The notes under the pieces were generated by a model. That model was not told the DNA's origin. It ran no database searches and saw nothing but the letters and a program-made list of their open reading frames with translations. 64,000 nucleotides of DNA from Flabesymbios commensalis. Its lineage: Eukaryota; Annelida; Polychaeta; Terebellida; Flabelligeridae. The DNA lies in NCBI GenBank assembly GCA_964017125.1, contig OZ024912.1, positions 80,596,649-80,660,648 on the forward strand, given 5' to 3'. The translations under genes were made by a program, and so were the position numbers. This document shows positions 44,166 through 56,110 of the stretch, in pieces. Positions within the stretch are counted from its first letter, which is position 1. Every line of letters starts with the position of its first letter.

Positions 44166-46290
44166 CATTTTATAAAGCCAACTAACACCTGACTCGACGT
44201 TTGCCTGATAACATTACAGTAACATTGCAGCAAAGATCATGTGAGTTGAGAAAGCCTTCATGGGTCTACTGTTAATATAGTGATTTTCGTAATTTGTATA
44301 TGATGGATTAGGGCTGCTGTAGATTTCACGGCTGAGTAAGAAACAATAAAAGTTGATATTTTACAACTCCGTGACGATTTTGTTAGGCCTATTTAAGGCA
44401 GAAGAATTGAAATTAAAGAATACAGACTTCGTGAAATTTCCTGGCTAACTGGGGCCTATTAAAAGAACCAGAATAAATAATAATTGCACATCTACTCTTG
44501 TATGTACATAATTTTTATATTGTAGTCCTGTAAAAATGATTTTTTGTCAAGCATTTTTCATTACGTGCAGTGGGTCTACTTCAAATTGTGTGTAAAATCA
44601 GCAAAATGTATGATGGGAATCGAACATATAATATAAATGCCAATGATGGATGAAATATAAATATATACTACCGGCCTATACATAATTTATTTTCATGATA
44701 ATGCAATTTAGAGCGTAGATATACATTCTCTGACACACCTGTAGCTGATATTTTGCAATGCTGTTGACAAGTTTCAAGGCCCCTGGGCCTCTTGTTTGTT
44801 CATACCGTCATCCTCTTATTTCATTTTAGAATAGCGATTAATTGTAGATTATTGCCGTATGTCAATCACCGTAATTGATCGTTGTGTACATAATCGTACG
44901 ACAGCGCAAGGCAGTCAAGCGTAACTTTACACGCGTCTGTTCATCTGGTCTAATCTATTGTTCACCGTGTGATTGGTTAATTTGCGTTGCCCACCCTAAC
45001 ATAAACTAGTCTCAGTAAGTGAGAAACTTAACTTTCTCATTTCTGGTTGCTCAACGCGCCACGTCTTAATTTTATTTTATCACTCGCCCACCGAGTCCCA
45101 GCTTCACTTATTATATTATTTGCTATATAGTGCATCTTTGACTGACAACGTTTATGACAAGATTTTAATGAAATATTTTTGTGTAGTTTGTGTAGGAGGT
45201 TTTTATAATACATCTGTATTTTGTTTGTCCTGATATCTAGTTTTCTAATTGAAATATGTTCATGACAGGCTTTGATTATTTTAGATGTAAAGATGTATAA
45301 TTTGTAAAATTCCGTTGTTGAACGCAAAACAAATTTACTTTTATCAATGTATGAAGTTTATCAATGTATATATCAATGTAACGCGTTATCACACCTTCTT
45401 GTTCTCGATGAGCTGTATATTGTCCCTTTGATATTTTATTCATACTTCTGGTGGTCCGTCCAGATAGATGTACTGATAAAATTGTGAAAACAACAGCAAT
45501 GGTTATCGTCCATCGTTATCTAACACAGCTATGCACAAGCATGACCCGGCAAAAACGAGATATTAACCCGTTGTGGTTTATTGTTGTGGTTTATCAGCGT
45601 TGCAGATGATGGCTAAATATTGAATCGATATTGGGTTAACGTCTCGTGTCTGCTGTAGAAGAGGAGAGCTTTCATTGTGTGCGCGAGCTTATAAACCATA
45701 TAATTGCGAGGATCATCTATGTTCACGTTTCGAAGAATACTGTTCGATCAATATTGTAACATTAAAGCATTGCAATTAAATTTTAATTGGTCTTGGAAAT
45801 ATAGTGTCGCCTGTTGTACTTAAATGATTACAAATACGCCGCATAATAAAAATAAAACTTTAATTGCAGACATTTTAGAGTTAGAAGGGTTAGAAGTGTA
45901 AGATTGACCTGGTGCATGTGAAAACAATTAACAGCTGCGTTAATCACGCCGTCAATAACACTTTCAGTGCGGCGAGCTATTATCATAATTAGATTCAAGT
46001 GTCAAACCACAATAATTTTTTTTTTTATCATTAAAACATTGTCAGACCATAATCATATCCATTTAACATGTTTAAATCAAAGAGTCATATTCAATAAATG
46101 AATACAATAAAATAAATAAAATAATCATTGTCTAAATCAGTGTTGTATCATCTGCGTAGGATGACCCAACACTGACCCAGTCTCGGGCAAACGGCTCACT
46201 TCTCTCGTTCTCCACCGGTTAAAAGCTGGGTCAAAGTTGCCAATTTTGGCCCAACTCTAAACCAGCAAAAAGCAAGTGACAGTTTACGCT
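44166..46290. other. Intergenic, mostly featureless
   Basis: AT-rich. A GGCCCAAC-type degenerate stretch sits at about 45,560-45,660. A 96-codon minus-strand frame at 45,037-45,327 is Lys/His-rich (CHEHISIRK...KSCHKRCQ) and matches no family I know. I do not call it a gene. Confidence 0.45.
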
Positions 46291-46910
46291 TGTCATAAAA
46301 TATGCCGGTATATACCAAGTATACACCACACGGAACGGCAAACACAGATCACCTGCCAACATCTGCACACTGTCGGACCAACGTCGAAGACGCTTGGCCG
46401 ACGCTGTACAAATGCCATACAAATGCCCTGTGCATGCCGGGATTGGCCAAAAGTTGAGCGACTGTCGTTATATAATAAACATGAAATTAACGGTAAGACA
46501 TCAAACGCGAGACGTCAAGCCAATGCCGGCTCAATGACGGCCCACCTTCTGCGACGCCGGCCCAGCATCAAACCGGCACCGGCTCAACGACTGTCGTTTG
46601 CTGGGAAGAGATCGTCCAGCAAGTCTGAGACCAATGCTGGGGTGATGCAAGCACGTCGTCTTCGACGTCTGGCCCTCTGGGTGTCGAGGTTGTCCAGCAC
46701 CGACCCATTATCTGATTATGGTGGGCCATTATGATACCAACGCTGGACAGACACCTTACATCAGCTGTCAAATACATATCTTTAGTCCACCACTCCAGCA
46801 AACGCAGACGCCCAACAAGTGCCGTTCCGATGCCGGGCCAGCACGCAGGCGCTAAAACAACATCGAAACAACGCCGGCTCAGCGTCCCCTGTCTATTGGG
46901 GTGTTAAATT
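46291..46910. repeat. GGCCCAAC-type periodic degenerate repeat
   Basis: GC-richer block in which words such as CCGGCTCAACGA, GGCCCAGCATC, CCAACGTCGAAGACGC and GCTGGG recur roughly every 20-25 bp in both orientations. Similar shorter stretches are at about 33,060-33,170, 39,050-39,130, 45,560, 56,975, 58,670, 60,285 and 62,545. The 152-codon open frame here follows from the local base composition. Confidence 0.65.
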
Positions 46911-47529
46911 GAGTCATATATTTATATAACCTGATAACTAATATACATGTAATGGGATAAATACAATAATAGCAAAAAAGGAGTATACCCCTTTGCTTTT
47001 AAAGGTCAGGCCATGTTTTGCTAGAGCTGACTCTGAAAAAAACAGATGTTGAAACCTCACCAATATATGGGTAAGGTTTCAACAAAAAGGGCACCCCAAC
47101 GTAATCTATTCCTGTGGCCGTGCATAACCGTTTTAAATGTAAAGAGCGGTATGCATGTGCATAGGAATAAAGTTGATGTACTATATTGATTTTGTATGAC
47201 AGTTACCTCAAATATCACTCCTCCATATGAAAGTAGCATTTATAATTACATGTAGCAATTATCTAGAAAGAGGAGGATTGATGAGTGAAGCATCTGTAAA
47301 AAAAAGGTGAAGGGATGTAAACATGAAGTTGATGAAATATAATTATTATACATATATATTCATTTAAATTATACATATTTAATTTAAATTTGAATTTAAT
47401 TTAAATTATACATATATATTCATTAATTCAAAGTCTATTCACAAATTTGCGTTAAGAAAGATGAAATAAGCAATTAAATATATGATATTATCATTGACTG
47501 TCCCCCCCCCCCCGAAAAAAAATAATCTG
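46911..47529. other. Intergenic, AT-rich
   Basis: Contains AAATTATACATAT repeats (about 47,335-47,430) and a C run followed by an A run near 47,503-47,521, which may mark the 3' end of the following minus-strand LINE. Confidence 0.45.
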
Positions 47530-47949
47530 CATCATTATTGTTATTTATAGGATTCAGGAAATAGTTGTTCCGAATCTACATGTTATACCGACATGTTATA
47601 CCAATTAACACAAACGGTATCATGGGTATCATCCGATATAGTAAATACACATCAACGTTCATATAACACATTTACATTCAATTATTGTTACTATAAAGAA
47701 CATACAATATTTATCATCATATCGCCAATTGAATGGTCAATATGTTCTACAAGTTTGTATACTTTAACTTTATATCTTAATTCTGTTTTTATATATTGTT
47801 TGTATTTTTGGGATATTATGGACCATAACGTTACCTTTGGTGGTTTCATCTTTATATACCAACCAATATTTATAAATTGAGTATCCTAAAATAGACAGTA
47901 TGTTATTAAATTCTAGGTTATTAGTTACCCGAAAATTATAGCTTCAACA

Positions 47950-49165
47950 TCAATTCCTATTCCTAAAATTGTAGATATAATATTCCAAAGAGTTACATGA
48001 GAATAACAAATGAGGGATATCATGAACATGTTGACAAAATATACATGAATCATCATCAATTAGTCTCTACTGTTTAAGATTTACACCACAGGGAAGAATA
48101 TTATTCAAAATTTTATAGTTAAACTCTTTAATTTTTATTTCATTGATACACTCTATTTTTTGTTTAGATACATCTTTTATTTCCAAATCTTGGACTCCTA
48201 ATCGACTGTTCCATTTGGCCCAACTGAAAGTTACATGGAACGATGAATTATAATTTGTGTACAACACTTTTAATTTGCCTATTATATTTGTGTTTAACCC
48301 ATCTGCGGCTAGGTTCGGATTATTTGAATCTATGATTTAAATGTATGGTTTTACAGCTTTTTTAACCAACATCATTTGTACTATCCATTTATTTTTTGAC
48401 TTCAGTTTATCAAATATGTATTTTTCATCAATTATTCCAATGTTGATTTTTAAATCTTTTATAACATTAATATCACTCAACTGCCATTCTTTCATATTCT
48501 TTCATATATATGAATTATAATTTGTGTACAACACTTTTGATTTGCCTATTATATTAGTGTTTAACCCATCTGCGGCTAGGTTCGGATTATTTGAATCTAT
48601 GATTTAAATGTATGGTTTTACAGCATTTTTAACCAACATCATTTGTACTATCCATTTATTTTTTGACTTCAGTTTATCAAATATGTATTTTTCATCAATT
48701 ATTCCAATGTTGATTTTAAAATCTTTTATAACATTAATATCACTCAACTGCCATTCTTTCATATTTAACACATTGTGCATTTGTTTTCTTTACTATATAC
48801 CGCTATATGGCAGTCAGCCCAGAGACATTCCTCTAAAATATCTTTTTTTTTCTAAGGACATTTTTTTTGTAACGCTCAGCGTATGAAATAACAACAACTT
48901 GATAGAATTTGGTTAACTTTTTAATATCTGGTAACATTTCTGCTTTATCAAAGTTTATTTTTGATATTATATTTAAAGTTGGTGTTATTTTTTCTAAGTT
49001 AAATCTCCCCAGGTCACTCCAATTAGAATCTGGACTATCATTTATTTTTTTCAGCCATGAAGCTTTCAAAGCAATGAAAAAACTCTCTATATTTAACATG
49101 TTTGCTCCACCTTCATTGATGGGTTTATACATAAATTTTCGTACAATAAAACTTTTTGACCCCAT
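47950..49165 (-). pseudogene. LINE ORF2 C-terminal region with internal duplication
   Basis: GGANMLNIESFFIALKASWLKK (in part) near 49,100 and KEFNYKILNNILP...CIFCQHVHDIPHLLFSC near 48,000-48,100 are typical of the L1/Tx1 C-terminus. Between them a 254-bp block is directly repeated (48,244-48,497 and 48,512-48,765), so this part of the frame is duplicated and disrupted. Confidence 0.75.
48244..48765. repeat. 254-bp tandem duplication inside the LINE
   Basis: Both units run from GAATTATAATTTGTGTAC to CTGCCATTCTTTCATAT. They are separated by 14 bp and almost identical, so the duplication happened recently relative to the decay of the LINE. Confidence 0.92.
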
Positions 49166-49895
49166 GTAAATTGGAATAGAATCTTATTTATTTCTTTGAT
49201 TATTGAATCGGGTATTGTTAGGTTTTGTGCCACGAAGGTTAGCTTTGATATTGCCAAGGTTTTAATAATTGTTATTTTACCAAATATAGTTAAATCTCTT
49301 GATTTCCATGAAACTAGAGTTTTCTTCATTTTTTTTATATTATCATCCCAATTTATTTTCATGCATTCTTCTGAGTCGTTTCCTACATATATCCCCAGGT
49401 ACTTTATCGGCTTTTCATTTATTTTTATTCCGTGTACATCTGCTTTTATATCTCTTAATCTACCTACTCCCATACATTCCGTTTTATCGATATTAATTTT
49501 CAGTCCAGAAACTAAGGAAAATGTTTTCATGAGTTTGAGGAGAGGAGTAATACTTGTTTCGTCTTCAAATAAAAAGGTTGTGTCGTCGGCATATTGAGTA
49601 AGTTTTACTTCCCTTAAAGTGCCTGTGGTGTTTTTTTTATTTTTATTCCGTGTATGTTTCGATCTTGTTTAATTTTTATGGATGGTATCTCTGTCACCAG
49701 TATAAACAGGATCGCTGAAATCGGACAGCCTTGTTTAACGCCTCTATCTAGGGGGGAAAAATCAGAGATATTTCCGTTATTTTTTACACACACTGATGAG
49801 TTTGTATATAATGTTGATACAATTAAACTTTTTTTAAGTTTCAAAAGAAAGGAGTGTTCTAAGCTATCGAATGCTTTTTCAAAATCTATAAACAT
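49093..49895 (-). pseudogene. LINE ORF2 reverse transcriptase region
   Basis: Motif A DFEKAFDS and motif B RGVKQGCPISAILF are in one frame (49,895-49,614). Motif C YADDTT (49,577-49,594) and KINIDKTECMGVG continue in another frame. The change occurs in a run of eight A near 49,632. Downstream YLGIYVG and KTLVSWKSRDLTIFGK are typical of L1/Tx1 elements. Catalytic residues are present but split between frames. Confidence 0.85.
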
Positions 49896-51111
49896 TAGAA
49901 TTTGGAATTGTTTATTAAATTATGCTCTATGATGTCTTGGATTAGTCTTATATTTTGTCCTATGTACCTGGATTTTACACATGCAGTATGGTCATCACTG
50001 ATAATTGAAGGTATAACTTTCTTTATACGTTGGGAAAGCGTAAATGCAAAAAAATTATCATCAATATTAGTCAGGCTTATAGGCCAATCAATATTAATTT
50101 GATTTATGTCTCCTTTTATTATATATTAAAGTAAGCACTACCTCACGTTGTGATGTCCCCATGTATCCTGCTTTAAAAGATTCGTTAAAAACTTCTTTTA
50201 AGAATTTGCTAATATTTTACAAAAATGTCTGATAGAATTCAACTGCGAGCCCATCCGTACCTGGTGATTTATTTAAGGCTAATTTCTTTACAACTTGGTC
50301 ACATTCTTCAATTTTTAGTTTTCCTTCGCATTCTCTTTGTTGTTGTAGTGTTAATGTTTTGGGGTTTTCGACATGGTTCATAAATCGTTGTATCTTATTT
50401 ATATCAGGGTTATCGCTTGTGAATAGCTTAAAACTGACCTACGTGATCCAGTATTTCTTTATCAGCTTCCACCGTTTTTCCATCATGTGATATTACTGAT
50501 TGTACCGTATTATTGGATTGTCTGGCGGCTCCTAATCTTAGGAAAAATGACGTACTCTCTTCAATCCATTTGAGAAATGAAAGTTTCCCTTGATTCTGTC
50601 TTCTTTTGAACATATGCTTTGCACAGTATTTAATCGTGAATTCTTTAAAACGTATTTTACATAAGTCCCATAATTGCGGTTTTAGTACTGCACTCTCCTC
50701 AGCGTATTCCTGTACCGTGGTTCTGAAAATTTGGCTTATTTTATTTTTAGAGGATATATCGTGTAAAATGTCATTAGTTAATTTCCAATAACCTCTCCCT
50801 CTTGTATTAAAGACTTATGGTCTGGTACTGGTGGAGATTATATTTAGCATGATATACTATTTGTTGTTATGTTCTTTTTAACAAGTAGATAATCTATTCC
50901 ACTACCATAAAATGCTCGTCTTGCTGTAGACTTATACAGAAAAACCGGGTTTGTCTGGGTGACAATGACTCCACATATCTAAGAGGATAAATGATGACAT
51001 AAGTTTGGTAAAGTATTTTTTGGATGGGTACTCACTTGCACCGGTTTTGATCTTATCAACATTACAATTAAAGTCACCTGCTATTATTATATGGCTAATA
51101 TCTATTTTATT

Positions 51112-51477
51112 TTAAAAAATGAATGCATGAACCTTTTTGAAAAAAACAATACTATCATTACTATTGTTCGGTGCGTATATGTTGACATATACATCGCCAA
51201 CATTCAAGTTTACTAGTAATATTCTACCATCTCCAGCTTCAAAGTGTGATGTGACTTTAAAATTATTGTTTTTAGATAACAGGGTGGATACTTCTCTACT
51301 ATGATTTGAGGATGAAAATGCGTTAAAATGCATTCCAGGCCATTCACGACCAATCTTTTCACTGATATGTTTATCTACATATGTTTCTTGAAGAAAGATG
51401 ATGTCAGCACATTGATTTCTAAACCAATTAAATCGTACTTTACGCTTAGCATCATCAGGCAGACCCCTGACATTCAA
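51112..51477 (-). pseudogene. LINE ORF2 endonuclease fragment
   Basis: The 121-codon stretch begins MNVRGLPDDAKRK, the usual N-WNVRG start of the LINE endonuclease, and carries FLQETYVDK with the catalytic Glu. It stops at 51,112. The following GDFN motif lies in another frame near 51,065. The domain is thus present but broken. Confidence 0.78.
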
Positions 51478-52583
51478 GGTTGAAATGTTTATGTTTTAAT
51501 CTTCCAGAGCCATCTTTATTTTCGTTCATCATTCAATAATTATATCTTACATAATTATATAATAGTCATTATCCGTCACCTTAGTCCTTGATTTGGAAAT
51601 ATCAGTCGTAATCCTTTTTGACAGTCCTACTATATTTACACATAAATTATGGTGGTTCGTGTTGATCTGCTCTGGATTTTGAAGCTGTCCTTGAAGGGGG
51701 TCACTGCCCTCTGCTGCTTTGGCGGCTAGTTTTAGTCTACTTCTGCCGTTTTCTTTCGGTGGTGTCACTGACGGCGGTCTTTTCCCTTTTCTGAGGAAAC
51801 CTTCTATAGTCACATTTCTTTTTGGTGGGCATGATTCACTTCATGTTCAGTGTATCGTGCTGGTACAGTTCCAGAGCGTGTAGCTCTCTTCCGCATCTGA
51901 CTTTTGCGTTCTGGTGTACCATTACTCTCTTGGTTTGAAGTAGTGTCTCTTTCAGGCGATGTTGTGGTTGTTGTTGATGTTGAGACAACGATATATTCGT
52001 TGTTAATGTTTATTGTATGCGGTGTAGATGGAGGTTCCAGTGATTCATTGTCTTCGTGTGGGTCATCTTTCTGCTGATGGTTGTCCTCTTCTTGGTCTCG
52101 TATGGGTTGCAATTCCATCTGCCCATCTGTAGGTCACATATCTTCGCGTAGCTTCATGATTAGTTTTCCTAGCTTATTTTGACCGGGCCAGTGATCAGGT
52201 TTGAGAGCTTTGGTCATCCTGGATGATATACGCTGCCCCAGAAATTATCCTTTATCACTGCGCCTATTGTGTTTTTATCCTCATGTAGGGCAGTTTTGAA
52301 TGGCATGTATTGATCAGCTTTTAGTCTCAATAGCTGTAGCATTAATTCAGTGTTGTTATGTTCCCAGGCGTCGTAGTTTTCGCCATTCATTATCTCTGTA
52401 CCCATCTGGCTAGCGTGTCCAGCATGTCGACTTTCTGGAAGATTATCGGCCAGTCCATTTTTCTCGAAAGCTAATGCTTTGCGCCAAAGCCATCTTTGTT
52501 TACACTATGGAATTTTTTACCTGTGGTAGTCAATTCACTTTCATGCAGGTTTAATAAAACTATCTGGTAGTTGCTGAATGCAG

Positions 52584-53069
52584 TTATGATGTGTCATCTT
52601 CATTTGCAGCTGGACATTTATCTCCCGGGGCATGTGCTGGTCCACCACATAGTTTACATTTTTTAATAAACTGTCCGTTGTGAAATAATCTACCTCTCAG
52701 TCCCCCTATTGTCGCCATTCTTGGTAGTATTGGTTCAATAGGGTCGACAGCGTACACATATATGTCTCCATTCTTGAATGAGGTCAGATTGCCCTCAGGG
52801 TCTCTTTTATTAGAGAATCGTACCAGGGTAACCCCTTTAGCTCTAAGGTAATTTTCTACTTCGCTCTGAGCCAACGACATTGGAATGTCTTTTACCGTGA
52901 TTTTCTCTCTCCTTTCTTCTTGATTTTTTTGTCTCGTTATCGCTGGGTTTTGATCATACAATGATACATTTGTCCCTCTGATTTTTATTTGTTTTTTTAA
53001 CACATAACTGTAATCGTACAGTACGATTTCGCAAATAAATCCGCCATATGCCTCTGATGTTCTGTGCAC
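52584..53069 (-). pseudogene. LINE ORF1 fragment with CCHC knuckle
   Basis: A 161-codon stretch. An RRM-like region (ITVKDIPMSLAQSEVENYL, about 57-75) is followed by GGLRGRLFHNGQF and a C-x2-C-x4-H-x5-C knuckle (CKLCGGPAHAPGDKC) near the end. This is the RNA-binding ORF1 of an L1/Tx1-type element. The frame is closed upstream by a TGA about 60 bases before the first Met, so the N-terminus is uncertain. Further ORF1-like pieces continue in other frames to about 51,550, including a Pro/Thr-rich low-complexity part at 51,810-52,118. Confidence 0.72.
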
Positions 53070-53488
53070 CTTCAGTGCTGTCTTTTCCAGTCACAGCGGA
53101 TACTGCCATGCATACGTCATATCAGGTTATGCTTCTGCCACCTTCTCCATCCTCTATGTCTTGCTGCTCGAAGAAAATCGTCAAACCGATTTATCGCTAT
53201 GCTTGCTTGCCATTCCAGGTTGTGTGTCATCCATATTGTGTACGTGCTTCTGGTGTGCGTGTATACTGCACAGTGCAGGTTGTACAGTGGTGCGTGCGAG
53301 TGATGTATATACAGTGAACGGTTGATGCAAAAATAATAAAACACAAAACAACATTTATAGTAAATCCTTATTCTGGTGGTCTCTTCTTCTTCTATGCAGT
53401 CTTATGGCATTCGCAGTCTTATACATAAGGTGATCCATTCTTAATGCGAAAAAAACGTATTCTAGGTGGTAAATTATGTATCAAATGA

Positions 53489-53796
53489 AATGAATCGGGC
53501 TTTAGGCCACCTTTGTGCACATATAGGCTAAACTGGGCCAGGAGAACCTCCTGAGGATGGTGAGATGATTGAGATGACACTGTCCTCCAGACACAGAATT
53601 CGAAATTCGAGCCCTGGCGGTCTGAGGCCGAGCACGCTACCTCTCGGTCACGGAGGCTCCCCACAATACAGACTTTCACACGTGGATGGGGAAGAAACAT
53701 TTTTGTTTCTTTCAAACCGCCGAGACCGGGAACCGAACCCCGAGCTCTGGCGTGAGAGGCAGCGGTGCTAACCACTACCCTAGGGCCCCCGCCCAA
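53489..53796 (-). mobile_element. Dimeric tRNA-derived SINE, fullest copy
   Basis: On the minus strand the element starts GGCGGGGGCCCTAGGG. The first tRNA-like unit has an A-box-like TAGTGGTTAGCACC and a B-box GGTTCGGTTCC. After a linker (TTTCTTCCCC) a second unit has GTGACCGAGAGGTAGCGTG and CTCGAATTTCG. The body ends CCAGTTTAGCCTATATGTGC...CATTTCATT. RNA polymerase III promoter elements are therefore visible twice. Five other copies lie in the window. It sits just 5' of the L1/Tx1-like LINE. Confidence 0.85.
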
Positions 53797-53878
53797 TTAT
53801 GTATCAAAGACAGCGAGCTGAGATTGCGAACCAACAGCCTGTAGTCATGTGATCATCCCTTAAAATAATATATTGTCA

Positions 53879-54140
53879 ATAGCCTGGCTCAATCGGTCCG
53901 GTTTTGGCTCGAAACTCAGAAGCACTGGGTTCGAATCCCGACCGACTTAGTGTAATCGGGGTTGTGCATATACAGTGCTCCAAGCTATTCAAAGTATGCA
54001 GTGCTGTCTGATACTGTGCACTATAAAAAACCCTTGACGTCATTCGATAAGAGTAGGACAAATTCTCGACTTCGGGCTTCCTCCTATTGCGATATTGCCA
54101 TGATTGTGCAAATAGCCACGTAAAGCAATGTTCTCTCACT
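53879..54140 (+). mobile_element. Second tRNA-derived SINE family
   Basis: The head contains an A-box-like TGGCTCAATCGGT and a perfect B-box GGTTCGAATCC about 50 bp later, in a tRNA-like fold. An unrelated body of about 190 bp follows, with TGCACTATAAAAAACCC, ending CACGTAAAGCAATG. The long 3' body means this is a SINE and not a functional tRNA gene. Confidence 0.78.
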
Positions 54141-54446
54141 CACGCATAGCCCCAGTTATTGCTACAAAATTGTTATTTTTTAATGCCTGGTTTAAAAAAT
54201 ATCTACCCAAGATAATCGTGTTTGTTATTAGTGTCTCATTGTAGCAATAAATAACATTGGAGAATAGGCTTTGATGCCGACTTGGTATCGATGACTTCTC
54301 ATTTATTATGTAGACATGATTAATACTTAGCAGTGGTGAGATCAGCTTCATAATAACGCTTATCGCATGGCTGAAGAAAACACAGCGATAAATCAATCAA
54401 ATAGGTTAATTTCAATTTGTTCTCAGCAGCTCTATGTATAATGCTC
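54141..54446. other. Intergenic, nothing recognised
   Basis: AT-rich stretch. Its 86-codon minus-strand frame has no recognisable product. Confidence 0.45.
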
Positions 54447-54598
54447 TATGTAAATTGAAACCAAACATTTGCATTTTTTATCTTTAAATGTTCATTTCGT
54501 TCTCTATAACAGTGACTTGATCGGGTAATATTATTTTATAAAACGGATTAAAAACGACTATATATAGTCGTGCTTAGCGGGCTAAGGGTTAAAGTCAT
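54447..54598. repeat. Diverged copy of the amplicon-end dispersed repeat
   Basis: Matches 15,265-15,385 in order: TTGAAACCAAACATTTG, CATTTCGTTCTCTATAACAGTGAC, then TAGTCGTGCTTAGCGG and AAGGGTTAAAG. Contains the 18-bp palindrome ACGACTATATATAGTCGT. Divergence is about a quarter of bases by eye. Confidence 0.65.
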
Positions 54599-55585
54599 TC
54601 TCTAACTTGTCTGAATATAACCAAAGCCATTGTGAGGAGAATTTGTTTGAAGTGCAAAATAGCGCAATTGTTATTATATGTCCAAATTGTTATTTATCCC
54701 AAAAGTATAGTTTTGATTCCGTACATCAATCAATGTGCCCTGTAGTAATATTTACCAGTTTATATGACTTAGCATTAAAAAAAAATAGGCTGAATGGCTG
54801 TATATTACATACGGATACATCATTGTATTTTAACACTTTGTTTATAATTACGGTGTTCTGAATGCAGGACGCATTGAAGTTTCTACAGTCCCCAATTCAT
54901 TAACTTATTATTATTGCTAAACCACATCATTTGCGTGATTGACTCACTACTCACTATGTTTTCTTTGTACCGCATTGGTGTCATCATTCAATGAACATCC
55001 CATTACATACTTATTCCATAGTTACGTACGCCATCTGCTATTGTCATTCTGGCTTTAATTCGACTCGTATGATCATTACATGTACTTTTATTTGAACTGT
55101 TATGGACTTAGAAAAACATAATGACTTGTTGGGATGAGACAATTGAGAACAAGGAGACTAAGGGAAAATGTCGGCACAAGGTATGTGTTTTAATCAAAAA
55201 AAGTACATATCTTGGTTATATTTGCCATATCATCACAGAATTTTTTAGTTTGTTGGGGTTACGTGTTTTTTATAGGTGATTTCAGATAGCTGTGTTCTCA
55301 TTTGCATAGTATTTAGCATACTAATTATATAATTATCTTTCTGTGATTCTGTAGCAAGCAGTAGGCCTGTTGTAATTGTTAATATCTCTTATTCAGATTT
55401 TGCAGCCTTTGTCCCTGGTGTGATATCCATTGTCAAACATCAGCCATATAAATAAACATTACGTTTTAGTGTAATAATTGCATATAATGTGTTTCAGCTT
55501 GCTGACTAAACATTCCTTCCCACCGAAGGGGGAGGGGGTTTAGCGTTTGCTCTGTTCCGTCGCCACTTTTTATTGGCTATACTTT
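54599..55585. other. Intergenic, nothing firm
   Basis: No repeat or domain recognised. An ATG at 55,167 is followed four codons later by GGTATGTG (a possible exon-donor pair), but there is no supporting frame. Confidence 0.4.
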
Positions 55586-55730
55586 CGGCCTCAGACCGCC
55601 AGCGCTCGAATTTCGAATCATGTGTCTGGTGGGCAGTGTCATATCATTCATCTCACCATCCTCAGGAGGTTCTCCTGGCCCCGTTTAGCCTATGTGTGCA
55701 CAACAGTGGCATAAAACCCCATTCATTTAA
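55586..55730 (+). mobile_element. Dimeric tRNA-derived SINE, 5'-truncated
   Basis: Begins CGGCCTCAGACCGCC inside the second tRNA-like unit and runs through TCGAATTTCGAATC, CCATCCTCAGGAGG and GTTTAGCCTATGTGTGC to CCCCATTCATTT. Confidence 0.78.
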
Positions 55731-56052
55731 ATTCAAGACACACATTACTTAGCCTGATGAATGTAAAAACTGTGACAGGGGAAAGCACAGCTACAATCTT
55801 CGATTAAAATCATTATTTTATTAAAATGTAAATTGATTTCAATAAATCGAAAGAAGATGCATCCAGTTTACACCAACGAACGTGTATATATCTAAAATCC
55901 CAGTTACTCTACTCGAAATATGTCAATATTGTACAAACGGTCATTTTGGATTCAACTCTCTAGCACAGACAAGGACCTCCATGGTCATAAAATGTATAAT
56001 GTGCATTAATAAAAACAAATGTTTATCACTATTTCATGATTAACCCTTATAC

Positions 56053-56110
56053 AGCGCGGGGATCGACTTGTAGAGGTCAGATTCTGACGTCTAAAGTCGA
56101 TCCCGGCGCT
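56053..56110. repeat. 58-bp hairpin of the CAGCGCGGGG family
   Basis: Left arm AGCGCGGGGATCGACTT (56,053-56,069) and right arm AAGTCGATCCCGGCGCT (56,094-56,110) pair with one mismatch. The inner TAGAGGTCAGA / TTCTGACGTCTA also pairs, leaving almost no loop. Related half-structures occur at 5,440-5,490 and 15,380-15,420. Confidence 0.85.

Larger units (their letters stand above)
47530..53340 (-). mobile_element. Decayed LINE, L1/Tx1-like, nearly full length
   Basis: Minus-strand element of about 5.8 kb in the order ORF1 with zinc knuckle (53,069-51,547), endonuclease (51,477 to about 51,050), reverse transcriptase (about 50,620-49,100) and a C-terminal cysteine region (about 48,270-47,960). 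The arrangement and motifs fit L1/Tx1 elements. Frames are broken many times, and the 3' third carries a 254-bp internal tandem duplication (48,244-48,765). It is inactive. Confidence 0.82.

Noticed and set aside
46276-46734. 152-codon plus-strand open frame
   Set aside because: Lies wholly in the periodic GGCCCAAC-type repeat. No domain, and an overlapping minus-strand frame is also open.
53879-53950. Functional tRNA gene, suggested by a perfect B-box
   Set aside because: Followed by a long SINE body ending CACGTAAAGCAATG, and the acceptor stem is not clearly paired. Better explained as a SINE head.
55144-55190. First exon ATGTCGGCACAAG followed by GTATGT
   Set aside because: Only four codons and no downstream exon or promoter support. 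The match could be chance.
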